This document shows positions 9,614 through 17,411 of a stretch of 64,000 nucleotides of DNA, piece after piece (the first letter of the stretch is position 1; each line of letters begins with the position of its first letter). The DNA is from Pelagibacteraceae bacterium AG-404-P08. GTDB lineage: Bacteria; Pseudomonadota; Alphaproteobacteria; HIMB59. The stretch is from the NCBI GenBank assembly GCA_003216195.1, contig QCJF01000007.1, positions 1 to 64,000 of the forward strand, read 5' to 3'. Under the pieces are notes generated by a model. It saw only the letters and a program-made list of their open reading frames with translations. It ran no database searches and was not told where the DNA came from. The position numbers and the translations under genes were made by a program.

Positions 9614-10622
9614 CCAATATATCCTTTATAGCATCATTAACAAAATTTAAATCATCTTTAGACTTACCTGCTCCAGCATAGTGACCGTAGCTTGAAGGAA
9701 TGATACGTAATTCTCCATTTTTAATATTTTTTAATTCAATTTCATTATCCTCTGGGGGGAAGTATAAATCATTTTTACCTGGCATTAAAATACATCGCGC
9801 AGAAATAGAGTTAAGAGCTTTATCAAATTGATTATTAAATTTATTATTGTTGCTAATGTCGTGCTCTTGCCAAGTTCTTATCATCGCTAATAAATCATTT
9901 GCATCCTTACGATAATAAATTCTATTCCAAAGTTTATCCAAAACTTCTTTTGCATCTTTGTAACCATCATCGATATATTTTTTTTCCCTAAACCAGTCTT
10001 GCCCATGCGCCCATCCAGCCCATACTCTTGCCATTGTTGTTTTTCCATTTTGAGGTTGTTTTTCATAATTTCCAGAATTCCAGTTTGGATCTGAAGTCAA
10101 AGCAGCATATACACCCTCTAAAAATACATATGTATGCTCTGTGGTTTTCGCATGACCACACATAGAAATCATATTTTCTACCATGTCTGGAAAATATGAC
10201 GCCCACTGAAATGCTTGTTGTCCTCCCATTGACCAACCTATAACTAATTTAATTTTTTCAATGTTAAATATTTCTTTTAGAAGTGTGTATTGTGCTTGCA
10301 CGTTATCATATATTGTAATTAAGGGAAAATTAGGTCCATTAAAGGGTTTTTCTGTATTACTGGGTGAGGATGAAACACCATTACAAAACATATTTGGTAT
10401 AATGATGAAATATTTATCTGGATCTATGGGAAGGTTATTACCGATCAGATATCCTTGCTCAAGATGTGTACCAGCATACCTAGTAGGAAATAAAATTACA
10501 TTTGATTTATCAGAATTTAGTTTCCCAAATGCTAAATAATTTAATTGTAAATCTATTATGTCGCCTGATTTTAATTTGAAATTATTTAGTTGGTATTTAT
10601 GAAGTTCCTCTTTACTAATCAA
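9606..10622 (-). CDS. MetX-like alpha/beta hydrolase (homoserine O-acetyltransferase-related)
   Basis: A 338-residue protein of the homoserine O-acetyltransferase fold group. The nucleophile serine lies in VIGWSMGGQQAFQWA near residue 140; the acid and histidine are probably D in MPGKNDLYFPP and H in SSYGHYAGAG. However, the block that in true MetX is rich in Gly around the substrate site reads NMFCNGVSSSPSN here. MetX-like hydrolases that are not methionine enzymes are common. It is directly downstream (0 bp gap) of a GS-like ligase on the same strand, so it may act on that enzyme's product; this is inference. I do not assign methionine synthesis. Confidence 0.7.
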   Translation of the reverse strand: MISKEELHKYQLNNFKLKSGDIIDLQLNYLAFGKLNSDKSNVILFPTRYAGTHLEQGYLIGNNLPIDPDKYFIIIPNMFCNGVSSSPSNTEKPFNGPNFPLITIYDNVQAQYTLLKEIFNIEKIKLVIGWSMGGQQAFQWASYFPDMVENMISMCGHAKTTEHTYVFLEGVYAALTSDPNWNSGNYEKQPQNGKTTMARVWAGWAHGQDWFREKKYIDDGYKDAKEVLDKLWNRIYYRKDANDLLAMIRTWQEHDISNNNKFNNQFDKALNSISARCILMPGKNDLYFPPEDNEIELKNIKNGELRIIPSSYGHYAGAGKSKDDLNFVNDAIKDILVT

Positions 10623-12020
10623 TTAAAATAACTTTAGATATTCTTTGATTTCCCAATCAGTTGTAGTTGTATGATATCTAGACCACTCATCATATTTATA
10701 TCCAATAAAATTGTTTATCATAGCCTCAGAAAAAACTTTTTTTGTTAATTTATCAGCAGCAAAAGCGTCTACTGCCTCTAATAAATTTCTTGGCAGTGTA
10801 GTAACCTCTTTTTTTTCTTTCTCGGTCAAATCATAAAGACTTTTATTAGTTGGTTTTGGGGGCTTCATTTTTTTGTCGATACCCTCTGTAACAGCTGCGG
10901 CTAATAAAGAAAAGGTTAAATAAGGATTTTGAGTTAAATCAGACGCCCTATTTTCTATACAATATCTATTTTGTGGTAGTCTTATCATAGCTGATCTATT
11001 ATTACTGCCGTATGTCATGTGCGTAGGAGCCCATGTATGACGGCCACCATCAAGGCCCTCAACTGTAGGAACAAATCCGTTATATGAGTTAACAGTTGGA
11101 CACGCTAGAGCTGTAATCGCTGCTCCATGTTTTAAAATTCCAGCGACAGCATTGTAGGCTTTATCAGAGAAATAATTTCCATTCTTATATATGTTATTAT
11201 TTTTCTTTTTAATTGATGCCACACTATGATTTATGTGAGCGCCAGCTCTCCAATCACTAATAGTTGTCTTTGGCATAAATGATACAAAATATCCATATTT
11301 TTTTGCAACTTCCTTGAGTAATACTCTTAAAAATACAAATCTATCAGCCATCCCTAAAATATCTGTGTAACCGAAATCTAATTCATACTGGCCATATGCG
11401 CCCTCAGCAACGACGTCATGGAGATCCCATTTCAAATCATTATTTAAAATATCTATTATTTCTTTTAAAAAATGCATTCCATCTATTGAGTACTCTGAGT
11501 CATACCCAAAAGCTTGTCTTCTCAAATTTATAGGATCTCTGTCAATTGCTTTAACTGGTTTGTCGCCTTCCCACTTCATTAAGAAAAATTCAGGTTCGAT
11601 ACCAACAAAAAATTTCAAGTCAGATTTAGCGCTTTCCTTTATTTGTTTTTTTAACGTCATTCTTGGGCAAACATCGTAAGGTTTGTCATTCCAATATAAA
11701 TCTGCAAAAACCCATGCACATGTTTTATCCCATGGACATATAACGAGACTATCTAAATCTGGCACAGGAATTTGATCATTATCTGCTGGAGTTAATTCTG
11801 GAACAAAGGAAACAGAATGAACAGCAAATTGAGGGCCCTTGCCCATACAAAGATCCTCAAAATCAGATATAGGCATAGGCTTAGTTTTTGGACTACCCAG
11901 AAAATCAATCCAATTAGAATAAATGTATTTTACGCCTTTTTTTTCTAAATCCTTTTTTATTTTTCTAACTTTTTTTACATCAGGTAATGCGTCTTTAAAA
12001 TTTTCAAAATATTGACCCAA
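10623..12020 (-). CDS. Glutamine synthetase family ligase (GS-like, substrate unknown)
   Basis: A 465-residue member of the glutamine synthetase superfamily with an intact catalytic set: GIEPEFFLM (metal Glu pair), VAEGAYGQYELDF (metal and glutamate site), AGAHINHSVAS (His), TVNSYNGF, and NNRSAMIRLPQNRYCIENRASD (Arg, Glu, Arg). It is unlike the gmaS product at 15009 and the GS-like protein at 20531, so it is a third paralog. It ends where the MetX-like gene begins. Family members ligate glutamate to ammonia or to amines such as methylamine, putrescine or ethanolamine; which one applies here cannot be read from sequence. Confidence 0.8.
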   Translation of the reverse strand: MGQYFENFKDALPDVKKVRKIKKDLEKKGVKYIYSNWIDFLGSPKTKPMPISDFEDLCMGKGPQFAVHSVSFVPELTPADNDQIPVPDLDSLVICPWDKTCAWVFADLYWNDKPYDVCPRMTLKKQIKESAKSDLKFFVGIEPEFFLMKWEGDKPVKAIDRDPINLRRQAFGYDSEYSIDGMHFLKEIIDILNNDLKWDLHDVVAEGAYGQYELDFGYTDILGMADRFVFLRVLLKEVAKKYGYFVSFMPKTTISDWRAGAHINHSVASIKKKNNNIYKNGNYFSDKAYNAVAGILKHGAAITALACPTVNSYNGFVPTVEGLDGGRHTWAPTHMTYGSNNRSAMIRLPQNRYCIENRASDLTQNPYLTFSLLAAAVTEGIDKKMKPPKPTNKSLYDLTEKEKKEVTTLPRNLLEAVDAFAADKLTKKVFSEAMINNFIGYKYDEWSRYHTTTTDWEIKEYLKLF

Positions 12021-12095
12021 GTTAGTTTCCTCCTAAATTTAAGTCTTATCGAATTGAAATTATATGACCATAATATAAAATTACTACTTCAAATT

Positions 12096-12341
12096 ATGAA
12101 TATTGATTACTTTAAAAAATCATGGATTAAATTTTACAAAAGAGGCTTTATGATGGGTTTTTTTGTTTTAACTTTTATACTCACTGTTGATCAGTTTCTA
12201 CAGACACCACTTTTTTTTAGTAAGATTACAGATATAAAAGTATTTATGTTCATTATATCCACTATTTTTTTTGCAGCAGTTTTTTGTGGTCTTTTAGCAG
12301 TGATTTTTTTATCACTAATTATGATCGCTACTAAAAAATAA
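12096..12341 (+). CDS. Small two-helix membrane protein of unknown function
   Basis: An 81-residue ORF starting at the ATG MNIDYFKKSW. The first 20 residues are basic, then two hydrophobic helices follow, about residues 23-40 and 51-75, with a final basic tail. An earlier in-frame ATG at 12012 lies inside the GS-like gene's 5' end and gives an unlikely N-terminus, so I chose 12096. It abuts the stop of the amidotransferase gene in convergent orientation. I recognise no family. Confidence 0.55.
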   Translation: MNIDYFKKSWIKFYKRGFMMGFFVLTFILTVDQFLQTPLFFSKITDIKVFMFIISTIFFAAVFCGLLAVIFLSLIMIATKK

Positions 12342-13082
12342 TTATAATTTAATATTTTCTAACCAATTCAGTAATTCAAGTTCTCTATTAAATTGATCTT
12401 CATTTTCAAAACTTTGTAATTTATTTAATAATGCTTCAAATTCATTTTCACTCATAATCTTTAAATAATTTCTTTTCCAATAACTCATTAATTTACCAAT
12501 ATAGTTGTATGGTAGTTCTGGATGATATTGAGTACAAAATATGTTTTGTTTTTTATGACATATGGATTGAATAGAATGATTATTCTCAGAAATTATGTCA
12601 AAGTCCTTGGGAAGCGTTTCTAAACTATCGTAATGATGACCAGGGGCAGTAAATAAATTCTTTTTATTTTTATAAACAAAATGATTTTTTATAATTTTTA
12701 TTTTTTCAGAATATCCAAACTCTGGACTCATAGAACTTGATATTTTTCCTCCAAATGCAGTCACAGCCACTTGAAGACCCCAACAACTTCCCCAAATCGG
12801 TCTTTCTAAAGTTGCTATTCTATCAAATATCTTCAACTGGTTTTTATTGTGGTAATTGTCATCATAAATATTACCTAGACCTCCGGTCCATAAAAAAACA
12901 TCATAATCTTTGAAACTAAACTTATTTACATCCTCAATGTATGGTTTATAAACCGAGATATTTGAGAGGGGATTTTGCTTTTTTATAATTTCTTCAAAAA
13001 AACTATATTGATAAGAAGAATTTGATTTAACATGTTCATTATCATGGTTTTTATCCATGCCACTGATAATTAATAAATTCAA
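12342..13082 (-). CDS. Class I glutamine amidotransferase-like protein
   Basis: A 246-residue stand-alone class I amidotransferase/peptidase C26-type domain. The nucleophile Cys is in WGSCWGLQVAVTAFGG near residue 99 and the His-Glu pair in CTQYHPELPYN near residue 188. No synthetase domain is attached. Such stand-alone proteins either give ammonia to a partner or hydrolyse gamma-glutamyl compounds. A clear paralog lies at 61510-62295. Being near a GS-like ligase, a gamma-glutamyl hydrolase role is thinkable but unproven. Confidence 0.75.
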   Translation of the reverse strand: MNLLIISGMDKNHDNEHVKSNSSYQYSFFEEIIKKQNPLSNISVYKPYIEDVNKFSFKDYDVFLWTGGLGNIYDDNYHNKNQLKIFDRIATLERPIWGSCWGLQVAVTAFGGKISSSMSPEFGYSEKIKIIKNHFVYKNKKNLFTAPGHHYDSLETLPKDFDIISENNHSIQSICHKKQNIFCTQYHPELPYNYIGKLMSYWKRNYLKIMSENEFEALLNKLQSFENEDQFNRELELLNWLENIKL

Positions 13083-13091
13083 GTTTTCTGT

Positions 13092-13262
13092 TTATTTATG
13101 TCTAGAGAATTTCTTTTTTAAAATCAATTCGTTATCTTTTTTTGCTATTTTTCTTAAAATAAAAATCATGAATGCAATCCAAATAACTGCTGCTATTAGT
13201 TTATTTTCAGCTATTGATTGAATGAGATTTTGAAAAAAGAGATTTGAAGTGTTGTAATCCAT
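13092..13262 (-). CDS. Possible 56-residue single-pass membrane peptide
   Basis: An ATG-started ORF encoding MDYNTSNLFFQNLIQSIAEN, then a hydrophobic helix (about residues 22-36) and a strongly basic tail ending KKKFSRHK. The layout, a short polar N-terminus, one helix and a positive C-terminus, is protein-like, but there is no good ribosome binding site and the start is directly after the hairpin that follows the amt group. It could be a gene or chance. Confidence 0.35.
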   Translation of the reverse strand: MDYNTSNLFFQNLIQSIAENKLIAAVIWIAFMIFILRKIAKKDNELILKKKFSRHK

Positions 13263-13269
13263 TTATTAT

Positions 13270-13293
13270 AAGGCGGGGATAATTCCCCGCCTT
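13270..13293 (-). terminator. Hairpin at the end of the amt transcript
   Basis: A perfect 10-bp stem, AAGGCGGGGA paired with TCCCCGCCTT, with a 4-nt loop. It is the only GC-rich stretch here and lies 11 bp after the stop of the 57-residue ORF downstream of amt. The tail is only moderately U-rich, so it may serve as terminator or as 3'-end stabiliser. Confidence 0.7.
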
Positions 13294-13303
13294 AAATTAT
13301 ACA

Positions 13304-13477
13304 TTATTTTGTTTTTTTTGCAGTATCAGACTCGTGTCTTGCTGTTGCCATAGTGACTAGCACGCATAGAGCAATAACAAAAAGGGTCCAAAATATCAGT
13401 GCACCTTCACTGTTGGCATATGTGAAATAAGCGTCCACACCTTCCCAACTGTTTTCAGGTCCTGGAAATGTATTCAT
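13304..13477 (-). CDS. Small amt-linked membrane protein, 57 residues
   Basis: An ATG-started ORF with a clear AGGAG ribosome binding site 6 bases upstream. It begins MNTFPGPENSWEGVDAYF, has one transmembrane helix (ALIFWTLFVIALCVLVTMA, about residues 27-45) and ends in a basic tail. It starts 20 bp after the amt stop on the same strand and is followed by the hairpin, so amt and this ORF form one transcript. Function unknown; an accessory or regulatory peptide for the transporter is a guess from position. Confidence 0.65.
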   Translation of the reverse strand: MNTFPGPENSWEGVDAYFTYANSEGALIFWTLFVIALCVLVTMATARHESDTAKKTK

Positions 13478-13497
13478 ATTTTCTCCTTCCTTATATG

Positions 13498-14775
13498 TTA
13501 CTGATATGCCTTGAGATTTAACTCAGCGCTATCAATACCTGCTTTTTGAACTGCATCCGGTACACGTAACCAATTCATCATTTTCATAATGAATGATAAA
13601 CCGTAACCAGGTACAAATCCTACTAAGAACATGACTATACATCCAACTAACTGTCCACCAAAACTTGTTGGAGGAATATCACCAGATGCTGGATAGCCTG
13701 ATGCAAATAATCCCATTGCAATCACACCCCATATACCGGCAACTCCGTGAACAGAGATAGCTCCTACTGGATCATCGATCTTGAAAACACTATGTAACCA
13801 ATTATTCGCAGGAATAATTATTACACCGCCAACAAAACCAAGAACAAAGGCTAATCCTGGATACCAAACATCAAGTCCCGACGCACAGGAGAATATACCT
13901 GCAAGTCCACCTGACATCATCCAGAATGGGTTACCTTTACTCATCCAAAATGCACCAATCATTCCACCGCCAAGACCCATTAGGGTATTGAATGCGAAAG
14001 AAGATAGTGTTGCTGGAGCACCGTAAATGTTTATCCAACCACCAAACTCTGCACCTGCCCAGATTAAACAACCACCGAGGAATCCGAAGAAACCAACAAT
14101 AATCATTAAAAGGCCTATAAATGAGAAACGAAGGTCGTGACCCTCAATCTCATTCGCAGAACCGTCAGCATTGTATTTACCAACTCTAGGTCCTAAGTTT
14201 AAGACAACTCCGAAAGCAAACCAACCTGCTACCATGTGAACAACACCAGCTGCTCCAACATCATGATATCCAAATTGTGTTACTAACCAACCATCAGGAT
14301 GCCAGCCCCATGAAGCGGCTAAGATCCAAGCTACAGATCCTAAAACAACAGCTAAGAAAGTAAATGAGCTAATTCTTATTCTCTCAAGAACAGATCCTGA
14401 AAAAATAGATGCTGTGGTACAAGCAAATAATGTAAATGCCGCCCAGAAAACACCTGTGGCTTGGTCACTCAACATAGGTCCCATAGATACATTCCATGGA
14501 GTACCATAACCATCAAGTGCTATTGGAGTAAATCCCTCTGGAAATGCAAGATAAATATACCAACCAAATAACCAGAAGGTTGGTATCATAAACGCGAACG
14601 CTAAAAGGTTTTTTGTAGCTGAAGAGACCGCGTTTTTAAAACGAGACGATCCTACTTCATACATCAAAAAACCTACGTGAATTGCAACCATTAACGCAGT
14701 ACACCACCAATAGTAAGCTTCCATACTGACGTTCGCTTGCATCATCACGTACGATTCAAGTTCTTCAAGTGTCAT
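13498..14775 (-). CDS. amt: Ammonium transporter Amt (possible methylammonium uptake)
   Basis: A 425-residue Amt/Mep/Rh channel with about eleven helices. Visible family blocks are GVVHMVAGWFAFGVVL (with the first pore histidine) and DPVGAISVHGVAGIWGVIAMG (with the second). It imports ammonium, and proteins of this family also pass methylammonium. It is divergent from gmaS across 233 bp, so uptake and first assimilation step of methylamine face each other. No signal-type N-terminal extension is evident. Confidence 0.95.
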   Translation of the reverse strand: MTLEELESYVMMQANVSMEAYYWWCTALMVAIHVGFLMYEVGSSRFKNAVSSATKNLLAFAFMIPTFWLFGWYIYLAFPEGFTPIALDGYGTPWNVSMGPMLSDQATGVFWAAFTLFACTTASIFSGSVLERIRISSFTFLAVVLGSVAWILAASWGWHPDGWLVTQFGYHDVGAAGVVHMVAGWFAFGVVLNLGPRVGKYNADGSANEIEGHDLRFSFIGLLMIIVGFFGFLGGCLIWAGAEFGGWINIYGAPATLSSFAFNTLMGLGGGMIGAFWMSKGNPFWMMSGGLAGIFSCASGLDVWYPGLAFVLGFVGGVIIIPANNWLHSVFKIDDPVGAISVHGVAGIWGVIAMGLFASGYPASGDIPPTSFGGQLVGCIVMFLVGFVPGYGLSFIMKMMNWLRVPDAVQKAGIDSAELNLKAYQ

Positions 14776-15008
14776 TATATGACCTCCTTATTAATTATTA
14801 CTTTTTATTTTTATAAAAATAAAAAAGGACAGAGAAAAAATCTTTTTACAACTTTATAGAATCTTCTTTCCTGTACTTTTATGTATTTTACTTTTAATTG
14901 ACTTAATTATAAAATCAAAAGAAGTTAATTAATGTTAAAAAAAGATTGAGTTCAATTGTTTTTTTAATGGTATGCACTATTTGCATATTCAAATAGAGGA
15001 GATATATA
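14776..15008. promoter_or_regulatory. Divergent amt/gmaS control region with palindromes
   Basis: The 233 bp between the amt and gmaS starts are very AT-rich. Two inverted repeats stand out: a perfect AT-only 24-bp palindrome at 14802-14825, 26 bp upstream of amt, and TATGCA-CTATT-TGCATA at 14971-14987, 22 bp upstream of gmaS. The gmaS ribosome binding site is AGAGGAG at 14995-15001. The IclR-type palindrome seen at other methylamine operons is not present here. Confidence 0.5.
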
Positions 15009-16316
15009 ATGGCAACTAACCTTCACCAATTTGCTAAAAAAAATGGTGTCAAATATTTTTTTGTAAGCTTTGTAGATTTATTTGGGGTGCTTAGATCAAA
15101 GCTTGTACCTGCTACAGCTATAGATGAAATTCAATCTGAAGGAGCTGGATTTGCAGGTTTTGCAACATGGCTTGATATGTCTCCAGCTGACTCTGATATG
15201 TTTGGTATGCCTGATGGTGATAGTGTTATCCAGCTTCCTTGGAATAAAGAAATAGCTTGGGTTGCCTCTGATTTGTATATGGATGGTAAACCAGTAGAAG
15301 CTTCACCAAGAATAGCCTTAAAAAGACAAATAGAAAAAGCAGCTAAAAAAAATCTTTATATGAAGTCAGGTGTTGAATGTGAATTCTTTTTGGTCAACGA
15401 AGACGGTACATCTTTATCAGATCAAAGGGATACGCAAGCAAAACCATGCTATGACTCCTCTGCTTTAATGAGAAGATATGATGTTATCACTGAGATATGT
15501 GACTCAATGATCGCACTAGGATGGAAACCTTACCAAAACGATCATGAAGATGCGAATGGGCAATTTGAAATGAACTGGGATTTCTCGGATTGTTTAGTAA
15601 CAGCAGATAGACATGCTTTTTTTAAATTCATGGTGAAATCTATAGCAGAAAAACATTCACTAAGGGCAACTTTCATGCCCAAACCTTTTACAAATTTAAC
15701 AGGTAATGGATGTCATTGTCATATTTCTATTTGGGATAAATCTGGCAAAAAAAATATGTTTTTAGATAAAAAAGATGAATTAGGTTTATCCAAAACTGGT
15801 TACAATTTCTTAGGTGGAATAATAGAAAGTGCGGACAAAATGGCTGCTGTTTTTAACCCAACTGTAAACTCCTATAAAAGAATTAACGGTAGTGTAACAA
15901 CATCAGGTGCAACATGGTCGCCAAGCTCGATTACTTGGGCAGGTAACAACAGGACACACATGGTAAGAGTTCCTGGAGCAGGAAGATTTGAATTAAGATT
16001 AATGGATGGAGCTACAAATCCTTATTTACTTCAAGCAGGTATTTTACTTTTAGGTTTGGACGGTTTAAATAATAAAAGAGACCCTGGAAAACGATTAGAT
16101 ATTAATATGTACACAGAGGGTCACAAGGCTGGGAAAGTAAAAAAATTGCCATTAAATCTTCTTGATGCAATACGTGATTTTGATAAATCAAAAATCATTA
16201 GAGCAGGTTTTGGTGATGATTTAGTCAATAGCTATGTAAAATTAAAAAATCAAGATTGGGGTACTTTTAATAAACACCTTTCTAGTTGGGAAAGAGAAAC
16301 AACTCTAGATTGTTAA
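15009..16316 (+). CDS. gmaS: Gamma-glutamylmethylamide synthetase GmaS
   Basis: A 435-residue glutamine-synthetase-family ligase that joins glutamate and monomethylamine with ATP, the first step of the N-methylglutamate pathway. The N-terminus and the blocks GAGFAGFATWLDMSPADSD, QNDHEDANGQFEMNWDF, GNGCHCHISIW and VRVPGAGRFELRLMDGATN match the GmaS/glnT type III group known from marine bacteria. All GS catalytic residues are present. The preceding GAGGAG site fixes the start. It faces amt and is followed 7 bp later by an unknown gene in the same direction. Confidence 0.88.
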   Translation: MATNLHQFAKKNGVKYFFVSFVDLFGVLRSKLVPATAIDEIQSEGAGFAGFATWLDMSPADSDMFGMPDGDSVIQLPWNKEIAWVASDLYMDGKPVEASPRIALKRQIEKAAKKNLYMKSGVECEFFLVNEDGTSLSDQRDTQAKPCYDSSALMRRYDVITEICDSMIALGWKPYQNDHEDANGQFEMNWDFSDCLVTADRHAFFKFMVKSIAEKHSLRATFMPKPFTNLTGNGCHCHISIWDKSGKKNMFLDKKDELGLSKTGYNFLGGIIESADKMAAVFNPTVNSYKRINGSVTTSGATWSPSSITWAGNNRTHMVRVPGAGRFELRLMDGATNPYLLQAGILLLGLDGLNNKRDPGKRLDINMYTEGHKAGKVKKLPLNLLDAIRDFDKSKIIRAGFGDDLVNSYVKLKNQDWGTFNKHLSSWERETTLDC

Positions 16317-16323
16317 ATTATTA

Positions 16324-16878
16324 ATGACACCTGAAGTTTTACAAGAAAAGTTTCTTGATTGGCAATGTCAATCTAGAATTCAGGCATTTAGAACACAAAA
16401 TGGTAGACCAAACTCATCTATGGCACCAATATTGCTTGATAAGAAAGGAAATGAACTTCTAAGAATTATTGTTGTAATTTCAGAAAATGATCCTGTAAAC
16501 ACGACAAAACTTTTTGAACACACATTTAAACGAACTTACGATCCAGCTGATCGATTTGATAAAATGAATAAATTTTTATCTTCTGAATATTTTATGGATA
16601 AAGATAAATTTTCAGACTCTTTATTTGCTACTTTTCCAAAAAACTCAAGTATCTCAAAAAAAGTAGTTAAAGACGGCGCATGTATCTTAGATTTTATTCA
16701 CCTTTCTACAAATTATAGATTGTCATGTTCTCCTTTTATTCTCGATAAAAATGAGGAACATTGGGAAAATATTTTTTGGCATAATAAAAATTTTAATCCT
16801 GGTTTGGGAAATGACATCGATGTTATAAAATTTATTCCAAACTGGAAAAAATCTAAATTAATAAGAATTAAAGATTAA
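16324..16878 (+). CDS. Unknown protein co-transcribed with gmaS
   Basis: A 184-residue soluble protein with no signal peptide or membrane helix. It has several Trp residues, a segment RIIVVISENDPVNTTKLFEHTFKRTYDPADRF in its middle that looks like a beta strand followed by a helix, and a C-terminal basic end. I do not recognise the family. It starts 7 bp after gmaS and is closed off by the shared hairpin at 16892, so it is probably made together with GmaS. Confidence 0.7.
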   Translation: MTPEVLQEKFLDWQCQSRIQAFRTQNGRPNSSMAPILLDKKGNELLRIIVVISENDPVNTTKLFEHTFKRTYDPADRFDKMNKFLSSEYFMDKDKFSDSLFATFPKNSSISKKVVKDGACILDFIHLSTNYRLSCSPFILDKNEEHWENIFWHNKNFNPGLGNDIDVIKFIPNWKKSKLIRIKD

Positions 16879-16891
16879 AATATTTGAAAGT

Positions 16892-16915
16892 ATAAGGGAG
16901 CAAAGGCTCCCTTAT
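16892..16915. terminator. Bidirectional hairpin terminator between convergent operons
   Basis: A perfect 10-bp stem, ATAAGGGAGC paired with GCTCCCTTAT, with loop AAAG. It sits between the ends of the gmaS transcript (plus) and the mgs1 operon (minus), 14 bp after one stop and 11 bp after the other. Confidence 0.75.
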
Positions 16916-16925
16916 TTATAAAATT

Positions 16926-17402
16926 TTACTCAACTAACTTAAAGTTCTCACCCTTAGCGTATGTTCTTTTTAACTGTACCAAGGGATGATTAGGTGACAT
17001 TTGAAACTTAATTAAAAGTTCTCTTGCTAACATATCTCTATCTTGTTGGTTTTTTGGAAGTTTAATCTTCTTTGGCAAAGTGATCCAAGCGTTTGCATTT
17101 CTGTCAAACACAGCAGGGGTATCACCTTCAAAACCCATATGGATGTCCTCTAACCAATTTAAATCATCCCAACCCATAATTTCGATATATTGTTTAAGAA
17201 ATGGTGTTAAGTGCTTGTAATCAGGAATTAAGTTAACATCATAACGATAGCCAATATGCTGGCCAATCATTTTTTCTCTTGATGTTTTAATTTCCTTATC
17301 TTTTAATTTAGCTCCACCGACAACTTGATAACCTTTTGACTTAGTAGGTTTTTTTGATTTTGCAGAAGTTGATTTCTTTTTTGTAACTTTCTTTTTAACC
17401 AT
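16926..17402 (-). CDS. Unknown Lys-rich protein at the end of the mgs1 operon
   Basis: A 158-residue protein. Residues 1-25 are almost only Lys, Ser and Thr (MVKKKVTKKKSTSAKSKKPT), a likely disordered, nucleic-acid or membrane-surface binding tail. The rest has a compact look with YRYDVNLIPDYKHLTPFLKQYIEIMGWDDLNW and is rich in aromatic residues. It lies 9 bp after mgsC1. I do not recognise it. Conserved placement next to a synthase would suggest an accessory role, but that is inference. Confidence 0.65.
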   Translation of the reverse strand: MVKKKVTKKKSTSAKSKKPTKSKGYQVVGGAKLKDKEIKTSREKMIGQHIGYRYDVNLIPDYKHLTPFLKQYIEIMGWDDLNWLEDIHMGFEGDTPAVFDRNANAWITLPKKIKLPKNQQDRDMLARELLIKFQMSPNHPLVQLKRTYAKGENFKLVE

Positions 17403-17411
17403 AATACTCTC

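Noticed and set aside
9606-10622. Methionine biosynthesis gene metX
   Set aside because: The nucleophile elbow fits the superfamily but the Gly-rich MetX substrate block is replaced, and no met genes are adjacent.
13083-13490. Empty 400-bp gap after amt
   Set aside because: The gap holds two short ORFs and a hairpin, so it is not empty.
14802-14825. 24-bp perfect AT palindrome in front of amt as an operator
   Set aside because: It is made only of A and T runs in a very AT-rich genome, so chance is a good explanation; noted in the region entry only.
14968-14988. Possible sigma-54 promoter in front of gmaS (TGG...TTGCA)
   Set aside because: The distance between the GG and GC doublets is 12 bases, not the required 10, and no sigma-54 activator gene is near.
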